This document shows positions 25,176 through 34,783 of a stretch of 64,000 bases of DNA, in pieces. Source of the DNA: Hellea sp. (GTDB lineage: Bacteria; Pseudomonadota; Alphaproteobacteria; Caulobacterales; Maricaulaceae); NCBI GenBank assembly GCA_020629135.1, contig JAHDDX010000001.1, forward strand, positions 32,456 through 96,455, in the 5' to 3' direction. The position numbers and the translations under genes were made by a program. Below the pieces are notes generated by a model. The model searched no databases and had not been told where the DNA came from. It saw only the letters and a program-made list of their open reading frames with translations. Positions within the stretch are counted from its first letter, which is position 1; every line of letters starts with the position of its first letter.

Positions 25176-26090
25176 ATGAAACCGGTGCTGTGTATTGCAG
25201 GCCCGACGGCCAGCGGCAAGAGCGCATGGGCGGTAAATATTGCAAAAAAGATCAATGGTGAAATCATCAATGCGGATTCCATGCAGGTCTATAATGACTT
25301 ACAGATTTTGACCGCCCGCCCGACCCTTGCTGATATGGAAGGGGTACCTCATCATTTATTTGGGCACATCAATGGGCGTGACGGATATTCAGTGGGGCAT
25401 TGGACGCGCGAGGCCGTCCCGATTATCCTGGATTGCCTGGCGCGGGATAAAATCCCGATCCTAACTGGCGGCACCGGGCTTTATTTTAAAGCCCTGTTAA
25501 AAGGGCTAGCTGATATTCCGGATCCGGGAGAGGATGCTTTTAAGTCGGCAAGTGCCTTATTAGAGCAAGGCATTTGCAGGCTACGACAAGAAGCCGAACA
25601 TCTGGATCCGGTTTCGACCGCCCGAATATTGGGAAATGACCCTCAGCGCCTCCTTAGAGTTGTGAGTGTTGCGAAAGGAACTGGGCGTCCGTTGAGCGAG
25701 TGGCAAAAAAATACGAGACCGATTATCCCGCGGGGCTTTTGGCAAGGGGCGGTGTTGATGCCGGAACGCGCCGAATTATACGAACGGATCAATATGCGTT
25801 ACGACTCAATGGTTCGAAATGGGGGCTTAGCGGAAGCCAAAAACATTCAAGAAGGTAGACTTAAACCAGGATTGCCAGTCACAAAAGCGTTAGGGGTTCA
25901 GCCATTAATCGACCACCTGGGAGGCAAAATTTCCCTCGAAATAGCTATTGAGCAAGCAAAACGTGACACGCGCCGCTTCGCTAAAAGGCAATGTACATGG
26001 TTTAATGGTCAATCAGAGGGATGGTTTCGCGTGACATTTGATGCCCAAAAAGTCGACTTTGAAGAAAAAATATTCCCATTATGTCGTTGA
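25176..26090 (+). CDS. miaA: tRNA dimethylallyltransferase
   Basis: 304 residues. It transfers a dimethylallyl group to A37 of tRNAs reading UNN codons. The P-loop GPTASGKSAWAV, the segment NADSMQVYNDLQILTARP and GGTGLYFKALLKGLADIP are diagnostic. The C-terminal RDTRRFAKRQCTWFN is also present. The frame opens at 25023 inside serB. ATG 25176 starts directly at MKPVLCIAGPTASGKS as in relatives. No clear Shine-Dalgarno precedes it, and the very short gap to serB suggests overlapping promoters or leaderless transcripts. Confidence 0.94.
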   Translation: MKPVLCIAGPTASGKSAWAVNIAKKINGEIINADSMQVYNDLQILTARPTLADMEGVPHHLFGHINGRDGYSVGHWTREAVPIILDCLARDKIPILTGGTGLYFKALLKGLADIPDPGEDAFKSASALLEQGICRLRQEAEHLDPVSTARILGNDPQRLLRVVSVAKGTGRPLSEWQKNTRPIIPRGFWQGAVLMPERAELYERINMRYDSMVRNGGLAEAKNIQEGRLKPGLPVTKALGVQPLIDHLGGKISLEIAIEQAKRDTRRFAKRQCTWFNGQSEGWFRVTFDAQKVDFEEKIFPLCR

Positions 26091-26115
26091 CTTTTTGCTT
26101 GGAGGTAAATAATTC
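26087..26115 (+). promoter_or_regulatory. Candidate sigma-70-type promoter for a small RNA
   Basis: TTGACT at 26087-26092, overlapping the miaA stop codon, and TAATTC at 26110-26115 are separated by 17 bases. Transcription would start near 26122, exactly at the first base of a hairpin. The -10 box is imperfect, so this is a moderate prediction. Confidence 0.45.
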
Positions 26116-26121
26116 TAAAAT

Positions 26122-26194
26122 TGCTCCTTGAGTGGAGCAGTCATGCGCAAACTTACCTTATTTGGTACGGCACTCTTCGGAGTGCCTTTTTTTT
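26122..26194 (+). ncRNA. Candidate small RNA with two hairpins
   Basis: Between miaA and the VTT-protein gene, a predicted start at about 26122 is followed at once by the hairpin TGCTCC...GGAGCA (26122-26139). A single-stranded stretch of roughly 30 bases comes next, then a strong Rho-independent terminator (26169-26194). The compact unit of about 73 nt looks like a free small RNA. Alternatives are a 3'-processed miaA tail or an attenuator. I do not recognise a known RNA family. Confidence 0.5.
26169..26194 (+). terminator. Rho-independent terminator
   Basis: A perfect 7-bp stem GGCACTC / GAGTGCC closed by the very stable TTCG tetraloop and followed by eight T. It ends miaA transcription and the candidate small RNA. 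Confidence 0.95.
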
Positions 26195-26260
26195 ATGAAT
26201 TGTAATGTGATTTGAGATTGCCTTTCTGACAGTTGCGGGTAGACGCGACATCAAAGGCGT

Positions 26261-26992
26261 ATGAAATTGAAACCACTACCAAAATTTTTGACCCATTTGG
26301 ATCAGAAGGCGCAGCGGGCTTTGCTGGTTGTTCTGATCATGTTTGGGGTTGTGATTGCTATTCTAGCTTTTGGAAAATCCTCCATGAATTTGCAGGACGG
26401 GGAATATCTGAGCTGGTTTGCTGAGATTAGTCAGACCCGCTGGAGCTTTTTGATCGTTGTTCTGACATTTTTAGCGGCGGCCTTTTTAGGGGTTCCACAA
26501 TGGATGTTGATTGCGGGCGTTGTTGTAGCATTTGGGCCGATACCAGGGGCGTTTTACGCTTGGATATCCACATTGATATCAGCCTCTTTGAATTTCTGGA
26601 TAGGGCGTTGGGTTGGGGCTGAGCGCGTCAAGCTGTTTGGCGGAGACCTGGTGAACCGAATAATATCCGTTGTTAGAAAAAACGGTTTCATGACAAGCTT
26701 GGCCGTCAGACTTGTACCGACAGGGCCATTTGTTCTCGTCAATATGGCTGCGGGTGTTTCGCATATGCGTTTTCTGTCTTTTATCTCGGGCACGGCTATA
26801 GGGATTATTCCCAAAATTTTGATCGTCGCGTTTTTAGGGCAAAGCGTAATCACCGGCGCAGATGGTAAATTATATATGTTGGGCTTTCTGGCATTGGCGA
26901 TATTGTTTATGGGGCTGATGTTAGTGGCGAGACGGCGTTTAAGCGCTGTTGTCCAAGAATCCGAAAAAAGTGATGAAAAACGCAGTAATTAG
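26261..26992 (+). CDS. VTT-domain (TVP38/TMEM64, DedA-like) membrane protein
   Basis: 243 residues with about six hydrophobic segments. The VTT core is visible as FLGVPQWMLIAGVVVAFGPIPGAFYAWISTLISASLNFWIGRWVG, and as LAVRLVPTGPFVLVNMAAGVSHMRFLSFISGTAIGIIPK. Members of this superfamily include lipid scramblases and flippases such as DedA/UptA. The exact substrate is not predictable. The gene stands alone between a terminator and the mre promoter region. Confidence 0.88.
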   Translation: MKLKPLPKFLTHLDQKAQRALLVVLIMFGVVIAILAFGKSSMNLQDGEYLSWFAEISQTRWSFLIVVLTFLAAAFLGVPQWMLIAGVVVAFGPIPGAFYAWISTLISASLNFWIGRWVGAERVKLFGGDLVNRIISVVRKNGFMTSLAVRLVPTGPFVLVNMAAGVSHMRFLSFISGTAIGIIPKILIVAFLGQSVITGADGKLYMLGFLALAILFMGLMLVARRRLSAVVQESEKSDEKRSN

Positions 26993-27032
26993 CCCGATTT
27001 AGCTGGTCTAATGTTGCTTTTTTTATTAAGTG

Positions 27033-27051
27033 CCGTCAAAAGATTTGACGG
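27033..27051. promoter_or_regulatory. Perfect inverted repeat upstream of mreB
   Basis: CCGTCAAA-AGA-TTTGACGG lies about 80 bases before the mreB start codon. No T-run follows on either strand, so it is not a terminator. It may be an operator or an mRNA/DNA structure in the mre promoter region. The right arm also supplies TTGACG, which could serve as a -35 element. Confidence 0.4.
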
Positions 27052-27118
27052 AACTGGATTCGTCGACAGGTCAATTCAAAATTTGTTGAAATTGGATATC
27101 GACAACCCATCGATTTAA

Positions 27119-28171
<1,053 letters not shown>

Positions 28172-28202
28172 TCCCGACTCACAATTTATGATATAAGAGT
28201 AT

Positions 28203-29087
28203 ATGGCTGGAACTGGCGGGAATAAACGAATTCGAAATCGTCGCACCGCCCGTATTGTCATTATCGTTACGTGCCTGTTTACGATCCTGCTGTTTTTCTT
28301 TGGGCAGGGTCGGCAAGGCTTTATGAATAATGCGCGTTCAAATACGGAAAGTTCTGTTTCTCCATTTTTGACCGTCGTGACCATGCCTATTCGTGGTTTC
28401 GAAAATATGGTCGAAAGTATTCGTGATCGGACGCGGGCCCACCGGGAAAATGCGCGTCTGAAGCAAGAATTGACGCAGATGAAGGATTTGGAAGCTCGCG
28501 CAAATGCGATGGCAATCAAGTTATCGCGTTTCGAAACTATTCTAAGCGTCGATGCGACGTCAGGCATTCCTGAAACAAAAATTGCCGCAAGAGCGGTTTC
28601 CGAAAAGAACGGGCCTTTTGTAAGGTCGGTTTTGATTAATGTCGGACAAGCCAAAAATATAAAACCGGGATATGCGGTTATGACACCGGACGGATTTCTG
28701 GGACATGTAAATCGGGTTGGGAAACGTTCTGCGCGTGTCCTTCACGCACAGGACCTTAACAGCCGAATTGCAGTCATGTCTGAACGTTCACAGGCCCGTG
28801 CAATTATGACCGGCCAAAATACGGCTTATCCGACATTGTCATTTATTCGTGAAGAAGAAGATTGGCGAGAGGGCGATCAGGTAATTACGTCCGGCGATGA
28901 AGGTATTCTGCCTTTTGGACTCCCGGTCGGAGAAATTCGATTTAACAAATCTGGAGACCCAATTGTAGATTTATATGTGGCTCGGAACAATATTGATTGG
29001 GTATGGGTTTACCCCTTTGAAGCCATCTCTGCACCCGAAGTAGAGCCCGTCTCAACACTTGAACCGTTAACGGATAATCCGGGCTGA
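28203..29087 (+). CDS. mreC: Rod shape-determining protein MreC
   Basis: 294 residues. A basic N-terminus and one transmembrane helix (about 19-39) are followed by a coiled coil (about 75-105: ENARLKQELTQMKDLEARANAM) and the periplasmic double beta-barrel domain, with VLINVGQAKNIKPGYAVMTPDGFLGHV and VITSGDEGILPFGLPVGEI. It activates PBP2 within the elongasome. The stop overlaps the mreD start by one base. Confidence 0.95.
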   Translation: MAGTGGNKRIRNRRTARIVIIVTCLFTILLFFFGQGRQGFMNNARSNTESSVSPFLTVVTMPIRGFENMVESIRDRTRAHRENARLKQELTQMKDLEARANAMAIKLSRFETILSVDATSGIPETKIAARAVSEKNGPFVRSVLINVGQAKNIKPGYAVMTPDGFLGHVNRVGKRSARVLHAQDLNSRIAVMSERSQARAIMTGQNTAYPTLSFIREEEDWREGDQVITSGDEGILPFGLPVGEIRFNKSGDPIVDLYVARNNIDWVWVYPFEAISAPEVEPVSTLEPLTDNPG

Positions 29088-29614
29088 TGGCGTTTGTTGA
29101 GACAGCCAATATTACCCGGTCGCGTTCGCTCGCTTTGCAAGGGGCTTTGTTCACGGCAGCCCTTGTGGTGTTCTCATTTATTGATCTTCGATTTGCCGGA
29201 ATAACCTTATCTTTTTTATGGCTGCCTTTGATAGGCGTCTATTTGTGGCCGCGCGGATCTGAAACCTCGTCCTCAACCGTGCTATTAATGCTCACCGGGT
29301 TGTTTTTTGATGTTGTCAGCGATGGAATGATAGGGGTTTGGGCGCTGATATTTTTGGCCACGTTCTTGATCGTACGCCCGAATAAGCGCTCCAGGAATAC
29401 TTCCTTTAGTTCCTTGTGGATCGGATTTGTAACCTGGACAGTGATACTTGTTCTGGGAATTTGGGCCATTCAAGCGATTTTTATCAAAGTCAATTTTTCA
29501 GTCTTGTCTGTGTTTTTGCAATGGGGGCCGGTTCTACTTGCCTTTCCTGTCGTATATTGGTTGTCACAGTTTGCCAGACGTATTGTGACTGATCCTTCAG
29601 AGCGGGTCTATTAA
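29087..29614 (+). CDS. mreD: Rod shape-determining protein MreD
   Basis: 175 residues, almost entirely hydrophobic with five to six transmembrane helices. Its position between mreC and mrdA, with one-base overlaps on both sides, makes the call firm although MreD sequences diverge widely. The segment LPLIGVYLWPRGSETSSSTVLLMLTGLFFDVVSDG resembles the conserved P....W and GL..D region of the family. Confidence 0.92.
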   Translation: MAFVETANITRSRSLALQGALFTAALVVFSFIDLRFAGITLSFLWLPLIGVYLWPRGSETSSSTVLLMLTGLFFDVVSDGMIGVWALIFLATFLIVRPNKRSRNTSFSSLWIGFVTWTVILVLGIWAIQAIFIKVNFSVLSVFLQWGPVLLAFPVVYWLSQFARRIVTDPSERVY

Positions 29615-31470
29615 TGATAGATGGCCCGGGCGATACACGAACTTTAACGCGTCGCGCTTTAATGCTGGGTGCGGGTGGGCTTGGTGTTTTTGGGGTTCTT
29701 GGGACCAGGCTATACTATCTCCAGGTCACGCAGGCCGAAAACTATACGTCTTTGTCGGAAGAAAACCGGTTCAATTTTCATATTGTTGTACCGTCCCGCG
29801 GTCGTATTTTAGATCGGAACGGGGTTGAACTTGCGATCAACCGGCAAAATTACGGGGTCGTGATCGTTCCGGAACAAGTCAAAGACCTGGACGGAACCTT
29901 ATCCAGCCTGTCTGATCATATTGAATTGTCACCTCGCTCAGTCGAACGAATTAAAAAAGATATTCGAGAAAATCCGAAATTTGTTCCGATCCTGGTTGAT
30001 GAGAATTTGTCCTGGGAAACTTTCGCCAAGCTAAACATGAAAACGCCGGATTTACCCGGTGTTATTCCACAAGTGGGTGAGGGGCGCGCCTATCCTTTTG
30101 GCGGTGTTTTTGCGCATACTTTGGGATATGTCGGGCGCGCTGGTCCAGAGGCCGTGGCGGCCGATCCTGATCCGTTATTGCTGCAACCGACTTTTCGAAT
30201 AGGAAAGACAGGCGTTGAACTGGCAACAGATCAAAAACTGCGCGGCAAATCCGGAAAACTTAAGGTCGAGGTCAATGCAGTCGGACGGATCGTCAGGGAA
30301 TGGCCTGACCCGGCCAATCAATCAACCTCAGGCGAAGATGTCTGGTTGGCCCTTGATTCCGAACTTCAGACTTATGCCGCGGAGCTTTACGGCGAGGAAA
30401 GCGGCGGCGTTGTCGTTATTGACGTTCTGACAGGTGAACTTCGAACCCTATTATCCATGCCGAGTTTTGACGGAAATCTGTTTGTGTCGGGATTAACGCA
30501 AGCTGAAATGGATCGGATGAATTCAGACGAAAAGCGCCCCCAGTTCAATAAAGTCATTGGCGGCGGGTATCCACCAGCCTCAACATTTAAAATGTCGGTC
30601 ATGCTGGCAGGGCTTAAACACGGCTTCATCAATCCGCGGGAACGCATTTTTTGCACTGGAAAGGTCCGGGTTGGCGACCGTAACTTCCATTGTTGGCAAC
30701 GCCGGGGCCATGGCCCGATGAACCTGCGGGATTCGCTTAAACATTCTTGCGATCTTTATTATTACGAGATCGCTCAACGTATGGATATGGAGCTAATCCG
30801 CGATATGGCTATATCGCTCGGATTAGGCCAAAAGTATGATCTGGGTATTGCCGGGCAAACGTCTGGCATCGTTCCTTCAGGAGAGTGGAAGCAAAGACGT
30901 TTGGGCCAGGGATGGCGAACTGGGGATTCGCTTAATGCTGCAATCGGCCAGGGTTTTGTTTTGGCCACGCCATTACAGTTGGCGGTTATGGCGGCGCGCC
31001 TGGCGAATGGAAAAAAAGCCGTAAATCCCACACTTATTGTCGGCGACGCACAACCAGAATTCGCAAATTTAGATATTCGTGAAGATCACTTGGCAATGAT
31101 TAAAGATGCCATGTGGTCAGTTTGTGAGGAACCCGGTGGAACGGCATTCCGCCCTTACGGGCTTGAATTGGGTGAAATTCAGATGGCCGGTAAAACCGGA
31201 ACCGGGCAGGTTCGCGGTATTTCCGCCAGCGAAAGAGCTGCAGGAGTGCTTCATAATCGAGAGTTACCCTGGCGCCTCCGAGATCATTCCATTTTTGTCG
31301 GATATGCGCCTTATGATAAACCGCGTTTTGCCGTTGGAGTTATCGTAGAGCATGGTGGATCGGGCGCTAAAAAGGCAGCAGATATTGCGCGGGCCTTGTT
31401 AAAACGAGCGCTGGAACGCGATGGATTTTCTCAAGAGACTGAAATCAAGTCCAATACGGTGCCGCTATGA
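29614..31470 (+). CDS. mrdA: Penicillin-binding protein 2 (peptidoglycan transpeptidase)
   Basis: 618 residues. A transmembrane helix (about 15-35), a pedestal/dimerisation domain (PSRGRILDRNGVELAINRQNYG) and a transpeptidase domain follow. The active-site motifs are STFK in PPASTFKMSV, SCD (S-x-N equivalent) in LKHSCDLYYYE, and KTG in AGKTGTGQVRG. It cross-links peptidoglycan during elongation together with RodA, encoded next with a four-base overlap. It overlaps mreD by one base. Confidence 0.96.
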   Translation: MIDGPGDTRTLTRRALMLGAGGLGVFGVLGTRLYYLQVTQAENYTSLSEENRFNFHIVVPSRGRILDRNGVELAINRQNYGVVIVPEQVKDLDGTLSSLSDHIELSPRSVERIKKDIRENPKFVPILVDENLSWETFAKLNMKTPDLPGVIPQVGEGRAYPFGGVFAHTLGYVGRAGPEAVAADPDPLLLQPTFRIGKTGVELATDQKLRGKSGKLKVEVNAVGRIVREWPDPANQSTSGEDVWLALDSELQTYAAELYGEESGGVVVIDVLTGELRTLLSMPSFDGNLFVSGLTQAEMDRMNSDEKRPQFNKVIGGGYPPASTFKMSVMLAGLKHGFINPRERIFCTGKVRVGDRNFHCWQRRGHGPMNLRDSLKHSCDLYYYEIAQRMDMELIRDMAISLGLGQKYDLGIAGQTSGIVPSGEWKQRRLGQGWRTGDSLNAAIGQGFVLATPLQLAVMAARLANGKKAVNPTLIVGDAQPEFANLDIREDHLAMIKDAMWSVCEEPGGTAFRPYGLELGEIQMAGKTGTGQVRGISASERAAGVLHNRELPWRLRDHSIFVGYAPYDKPRFAVGVIVEHGGSGAKKAADIARALLKRALERDGFSQETEIKSNTVPL

Positions 31471-32597
31471 GCATAATAGCAAAACCCAATAGCCTGCGTT
31501 CCAAGCTCTATGAAATTAACTGGCTGCTTCTCGCGCTGATTTATATAATTGGCGGCATCGGGATTGCCATGATCTACGCAGCGACTGACGGCGTCTGGAC
31601 ACATGGTGCGCAACAGCATTTGGTCCGATTATTAGTGGCCGGCGGTGTCCTCTTATTTATTGCTCTGATTGATATCAAAATCTGGTATCATTTAGCCTAC
31701 CCGATTTATATTTTAGCTTTGGTGCTGTTGGCAGGGGTCGATTTTTTCGGTGTGACCGTAAATGGATCGCAACGCTGGCTGGACATAGGTGTTACCCGTT
31801 TGCAGCCGTCTGAAATTATGAAGCTCGCCATCGTGTTGGCATTAGCCCGCTATTATCATGATCTGCCCAAATGGCGAGTATCGCATATAACTGGAATTGT
31901 TGGCGCTTTATTGATCATTGGCCTTCCTGTTCAGTTTATTTTACGCCAGCCTGATTTGGGAACAACCTTGCTTTTGGCCGCGACGGCGCTGACGCTTGTC
32001 TATCTTTCGGGCATTAATTGGCGTGTGATTTTGTCGTCCGCAATCCTGGCCTCAGTGGCGTTGCCTTTATTTTATATGTTTGGACTAAAGCCTTATCAGC
32101 GTCGCCGGATAGCGACATTTTTTGACCCCTCAAATGATCCCACAGGAGCGGGCTATCATATTACGCAATCCAAAATTGCGCTTGGAAGCGGGGGCGTTTC
32201 GGGAAAAGGTTATATGCAGGGGACACAGAGACAGCTTGAATATGTGCCTGAAAACCGAACCGACTTTATCTTTACGGTAATAGGCGAGGAGTTTGGGTTG
32301 ATAGGCGGTTTGGTCACCATGGCACTTTATGCAACCCTTATCGGTTTATGTATCTGGTTGGCGCTCGAATGCAAAAATCTGTTTTCCAGGCTTCTAATTA
32401 TGGGAATTACGACGACCTTCGCGCTTTATGTCTTTATCAATCTGGCGATGGTGATGGGATTGGCGCCTGTGGTGGGCGTACCTTTGCCGCTCATCTCATA
32501 TGGGGGAACGGTGATTTTAACCGTGATGTTTGGATTTGGCCTGATTTTGTCGGCTCATTTGCACCGCCAAACGGAATTACCTCGTGAAGCAAAATAG
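31467..32597 (+). CDS. rodA: Peptidoglycan glycosyltransferase RodA
   Basis: A 376-residue SEDS family protein with about ten transmembrane helices. VNGSQRWLDIGVTRLQPSEIMKLAIVLALARYYHD, RQPDLGTTLLLAATALTLVYLSG, YVPENRTDFIFTVIGEEFGLIGG (with the essential Glu/Asp region) and PLPLISYGGT are diagnostic. It polymerises lipid II into glycan for PBP2 to cross-link. It is the last gene of the mre operon; about 85 bases follow before the next gene. Confidence 0.96.
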   Translation: MSIIAKPNSLRSKLYEINWLLLALIYIIGGIGIAMIYAATDGVWTHGAQQHLVRLLVAGGVLLFIALIDIKIWYHLAYPIYILALVLLAGVDFFGVTVNGSQRWLDIGVTRLQPSEIMKLAIVLALARYYHDLPKWRVSHITGIVGALLIIGLPVQFILRQPDLGTTLLLAATALTLVYLSGINWRVILSSAILASVALPLFYMFGLKPYQRRRIATFFDPSNDPTGAGYHITQSKIALGSGGVSGKGYMQGTQRQLEYVPENRTDFIFTVIGEEFGLIGGLVTMALYATLIGLCIWLALECKNLFSRLLIMGITTTFALYVFINLAMVMGLAPVVGVPLPLISYGGTVILTVMFGFGLILSAHLHRQTELPREAK

Positions 32598-32681
32598 GCA
32601 GTTTTTAAAGAATTTCACTTGACCTTCCGGCCGGAATTCGAGACTTAAAGCAAAAATTAATCAAGGATTAGGGGAACAAGC

Positions 32682-34022
32682 ATGGCAGCACCAGGAACAG
32701 CCCAGTGGTCATCTAGATTTGCATTTATCATGGCCGCGGTGGGATCATCCGTCGGGCTTGGAAATCTGTGGCGTTTTTCAGCCGAGGCCGGGTCAAATGG
32801 CGGCGGCGCCTTTATCCTGATCTATCTGGTCTGCGTTATATTTATCGGAATTCCGGTTTTGATGAGTGAATATATGATTGGTCGCGCGGGTCAGGCATCT
32901 AGTGCTGTCAAAAGCATGGACGATTTGACGTCTCGAAGCAATGTAGGCAAGTTTTGGAGTAGCGGGGCTTGGTTAGGGATGATCGCTTCATTCCTGATTG
33001 TAAGTTTTTACTGCGTCGTTGCGGCTTGGGTCATGGCCTATATCCCCAAATTCTTATTTGGGTCTTTCAATGGACAGAATGCGGATCAAATTGCGGGCCA
33101 ATTTGGTGAGTTAGCGGGCGATCCAAAGGCCGTTTTACCATGGTTTTTTGTGTTTGCGCTTTTGACAACTTATCTGGTGTCGCGCGGTGTTAATCGCGGA
33201 ATCGAGTTAGCAGCCAAATATCTAATGCCTTTGTTTTTCGTTCTATTAATCGGTTTGTCGGCTTACAGTATTTTTTCGACCGGCGGTGCCGGCGAGGCTT
33301 TCCGCTTTATGTTTACCCCTGATTTTTCCAAGATTAATGGAGAAGTAGCAGCTAGTGCTCTCGGACAAGCCTGTTTTTCAATCGGGATTGGTAACGCGAT
33401 CATGATTACCTATGGCTCCTATCTCCCGAAAACAGTCAGTATACCCAAGTCTTCAATTCTTGTTGGTTTGACCGATACAGGCGTCGCTTTAATTGCGGGC
33501 TTGGCCATTTTCCCAATTGTTTTTGCTAACAATCTTGATTTTAGTGCTGGTGCTGGGTTGTTCTTCCAGACCTTGCCAACGGCGCTTTCTAGCTTGCCAG
33601 CGGGGAATTTGATTGGTGCAGCCTTCTTCTTCCTGGCATTTTTTGCTGCGATCACGTCCTCGATTTCTTTGTTGGAACCTAGTGCGGCTTGGGTCGCGGA
33701 GCAGTTTAAACTCACGAAACAAAAAGGCGCATTTATTGTGGGTGCAGCGATAACAGCTTTAGGCTTAGTATCGGTTCATCATCAGGCATTCTTTGACTTT
33801 ATTGATCAAGACTTGGTCGGGCCGATCATTGCACCGCTTTCAGCACTTATGGTTGTTCTCTTCACAGGATGGAGATTAAACAAGGTTATCGTAAATGAGC
33901 AAATCGAAGGAGAAGGTGAAGCTTTAGGGCGCTTCTTGATGATATTTGTTCGTTATGTAGCCCCGCTGTTTATGGCCTTCATTCTGATCTACGGAATTAT
34001 CAATCGGTTTTTCTTAGGCTAA
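32682..34022 (+). CDS. Sodium-dependent transporter of the SNF (NSS) family
   Basis: 446 residues with eleven to twelve transmembrane helices of the LeuT fold. The N-terminal WSSRFAFIMAAVGSSVGLGNLWRFSAEAGSNGGGAFILIYL holds the unwound TM1 binding segment, and GQACFSIGIGNAIMITYGSYLP corresponds to TM6. Members take up amino acids with Na+. The substrate is not predictable. A good Shine-Dalgarno (AGGGGAAC) precedes the ATG. It is probably monocistronic. Confidence 0.93.
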   Translation: MAAPGTAQWSSRFAFIMAAVGSSVGLGNLWRFSAEAGSNGGGAFILIYLVCVIFIGIPVLMSEYMIGRAGQASSAVKSMDDLTSRSNVGKFWSSGAWLGMIASFLIVSFYCVVAAWVMAYIPKFLFGSFNGQNADQIAGQFGELAGDPKAVLPWFFVFALLTTYLVSRGVNRGIELAAKYLMPLFFVLLIGLSAYSIFSTGGAGEAFRFMFTPDFSKINGEVAASALGQACFSIGIGNAIMITYGSYLPKTVSIPKSSILVGLTDTGVALIAGLAIFPIVFANNLDFSAGAGLFFQTLPTALSSLPAGNLIGAAFFFLAFFAAITSSISLLEPSAAWVAEQFKLTKQKGAFIVGAAITALGLVSVHHQAFFDFIDQDLVGPIIAPLSALMVVLFTGWRLNKVIVNEQIEGEGEALGRFLMIFVRYVAPLFMAFILIYGIINRFFLG

Positions 34023-34101
34023 TCTGACATATTCTTACACAGAACGTGTATTGGGTGTTAATGAGAGTAACTGTAATTGAATTAAAGAATTCATAGATTA
34101 T

Positions 34102-34123
34102 TCACCTTGCATATGCAGGGTGA
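34102..34123. promoter_or_regulatory. Near-perfect inverted repeat between the transporter and the lipoprotein gene
   Basis: TCACCTTGCA and TGCAGGGTGA face each other across two bases, with one mismatch (a possible G-T pair in RNA). There is no following T-run. It could be an operator for the downstream lipoprotein gene or a weak transcript-end structure. Confidence 0.35.
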
Positions 34124-34189
34124 GATCCGACGGGGCGCAAAAACGAAATTTATGTCGCATGGGGCCGCGACGAGGTTGGATCGAAACGC

Positions 34190-34783
34190 ATGAAATTGGG
34201 ACTGGTCACCACTGCTATATTAGCCTTATCACTCGGCGCATGCGCGACCGTGGATATTGCGGATATGACTACACTGGGCGGTGATAGCGCTATTTCAACG
34301 GCAGAAAAATCCAATGTCGTGATTACAGCCAGTGATAAACTTTATGCGGCTTTTGAAGAAAAAGGTCTTTGCCAATCTGAAAGCGAACGCATGAAATCGG
34401 CCGCAGCCTTTTTATTGCAGGGACGACAAGCCCTGGAAAATCATCCCGAAGGTGCTTATGTGACCAAAGTCTCCAATTTCGACCGGTTGCAGGCTGATAT
34501 TATCGAGGCGACGGCGTTGGTTAAGAACACGCGTAAAGCGGCCGAAATTTATTTAGAACTGGCGGAAGTCGGCACGGATTTCCGGCCTGAGCTTAAACGG
34601 CTCGAAAAAGCGATTTACGCCTGTCAGAACGCAAAAACTCAATTTCAACTGGTTTCGGACAAGGTCGGCGCTACGGATATGAGCGGATTTGATGAGGCCG
34701 CAGAGGGGTTGCGGGTTGTGACCAATATTTATGGGGACCGGGTCAGAGAACAGGCCCAAAAGAACACGCAATCAGCGTCCTAA
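34190..34783 (+). CDS. Putative lipoprotein of unknown function
   Basis: 197 residues. The N-terminus MKLGLVTTAILALSLGACATVD has a short basic region, a hydrophobic stretch and the lipobox LGAC, so Cys18 is the probable lipid attachment site. The rest is predominantly helical and soluble, with two further Cys (CQSESE and YACQNAK) that could pair. I recognise no domain. It converges with the dipeptide-epimerase gene, overlapping by four bases. Confidence 0.8.
   Translation: MKLGLVTTAILALSLGACATVDIADMTTLGGDSAISTAEKSNVVITASDKLYAAFEEKGLCQSESERMKSAAAFLLQGRQALENHPEGAYVTKVSNFDRLQADIIEATALVKNTRKAAEIYLELAEVGTDFRPELKRLEKAIYACQNAKTQFQLVSDKVGATDMSGFDEAAEGLRVVTNIYGDRVREQAQKNTQSAS

Noticed and set aside
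26142..26204. 21-codon open frame (MRKLTLFGTALFGVPFFYEL) overlapping the terminator
   Set aside because: No Shine-Dalgarno precedes it and the terminator stem lies inside it. The region is better explained as a small RNA with an intrinsic terminator.
32625..32636. Palindrome TTCCGGCCGGAA between rodA and the transporter gene
   Set aside because: Twelve bases with no spacer is within chance expectation for a 64-kb window, and no regulator gene is adjacent. Not listed as a site.
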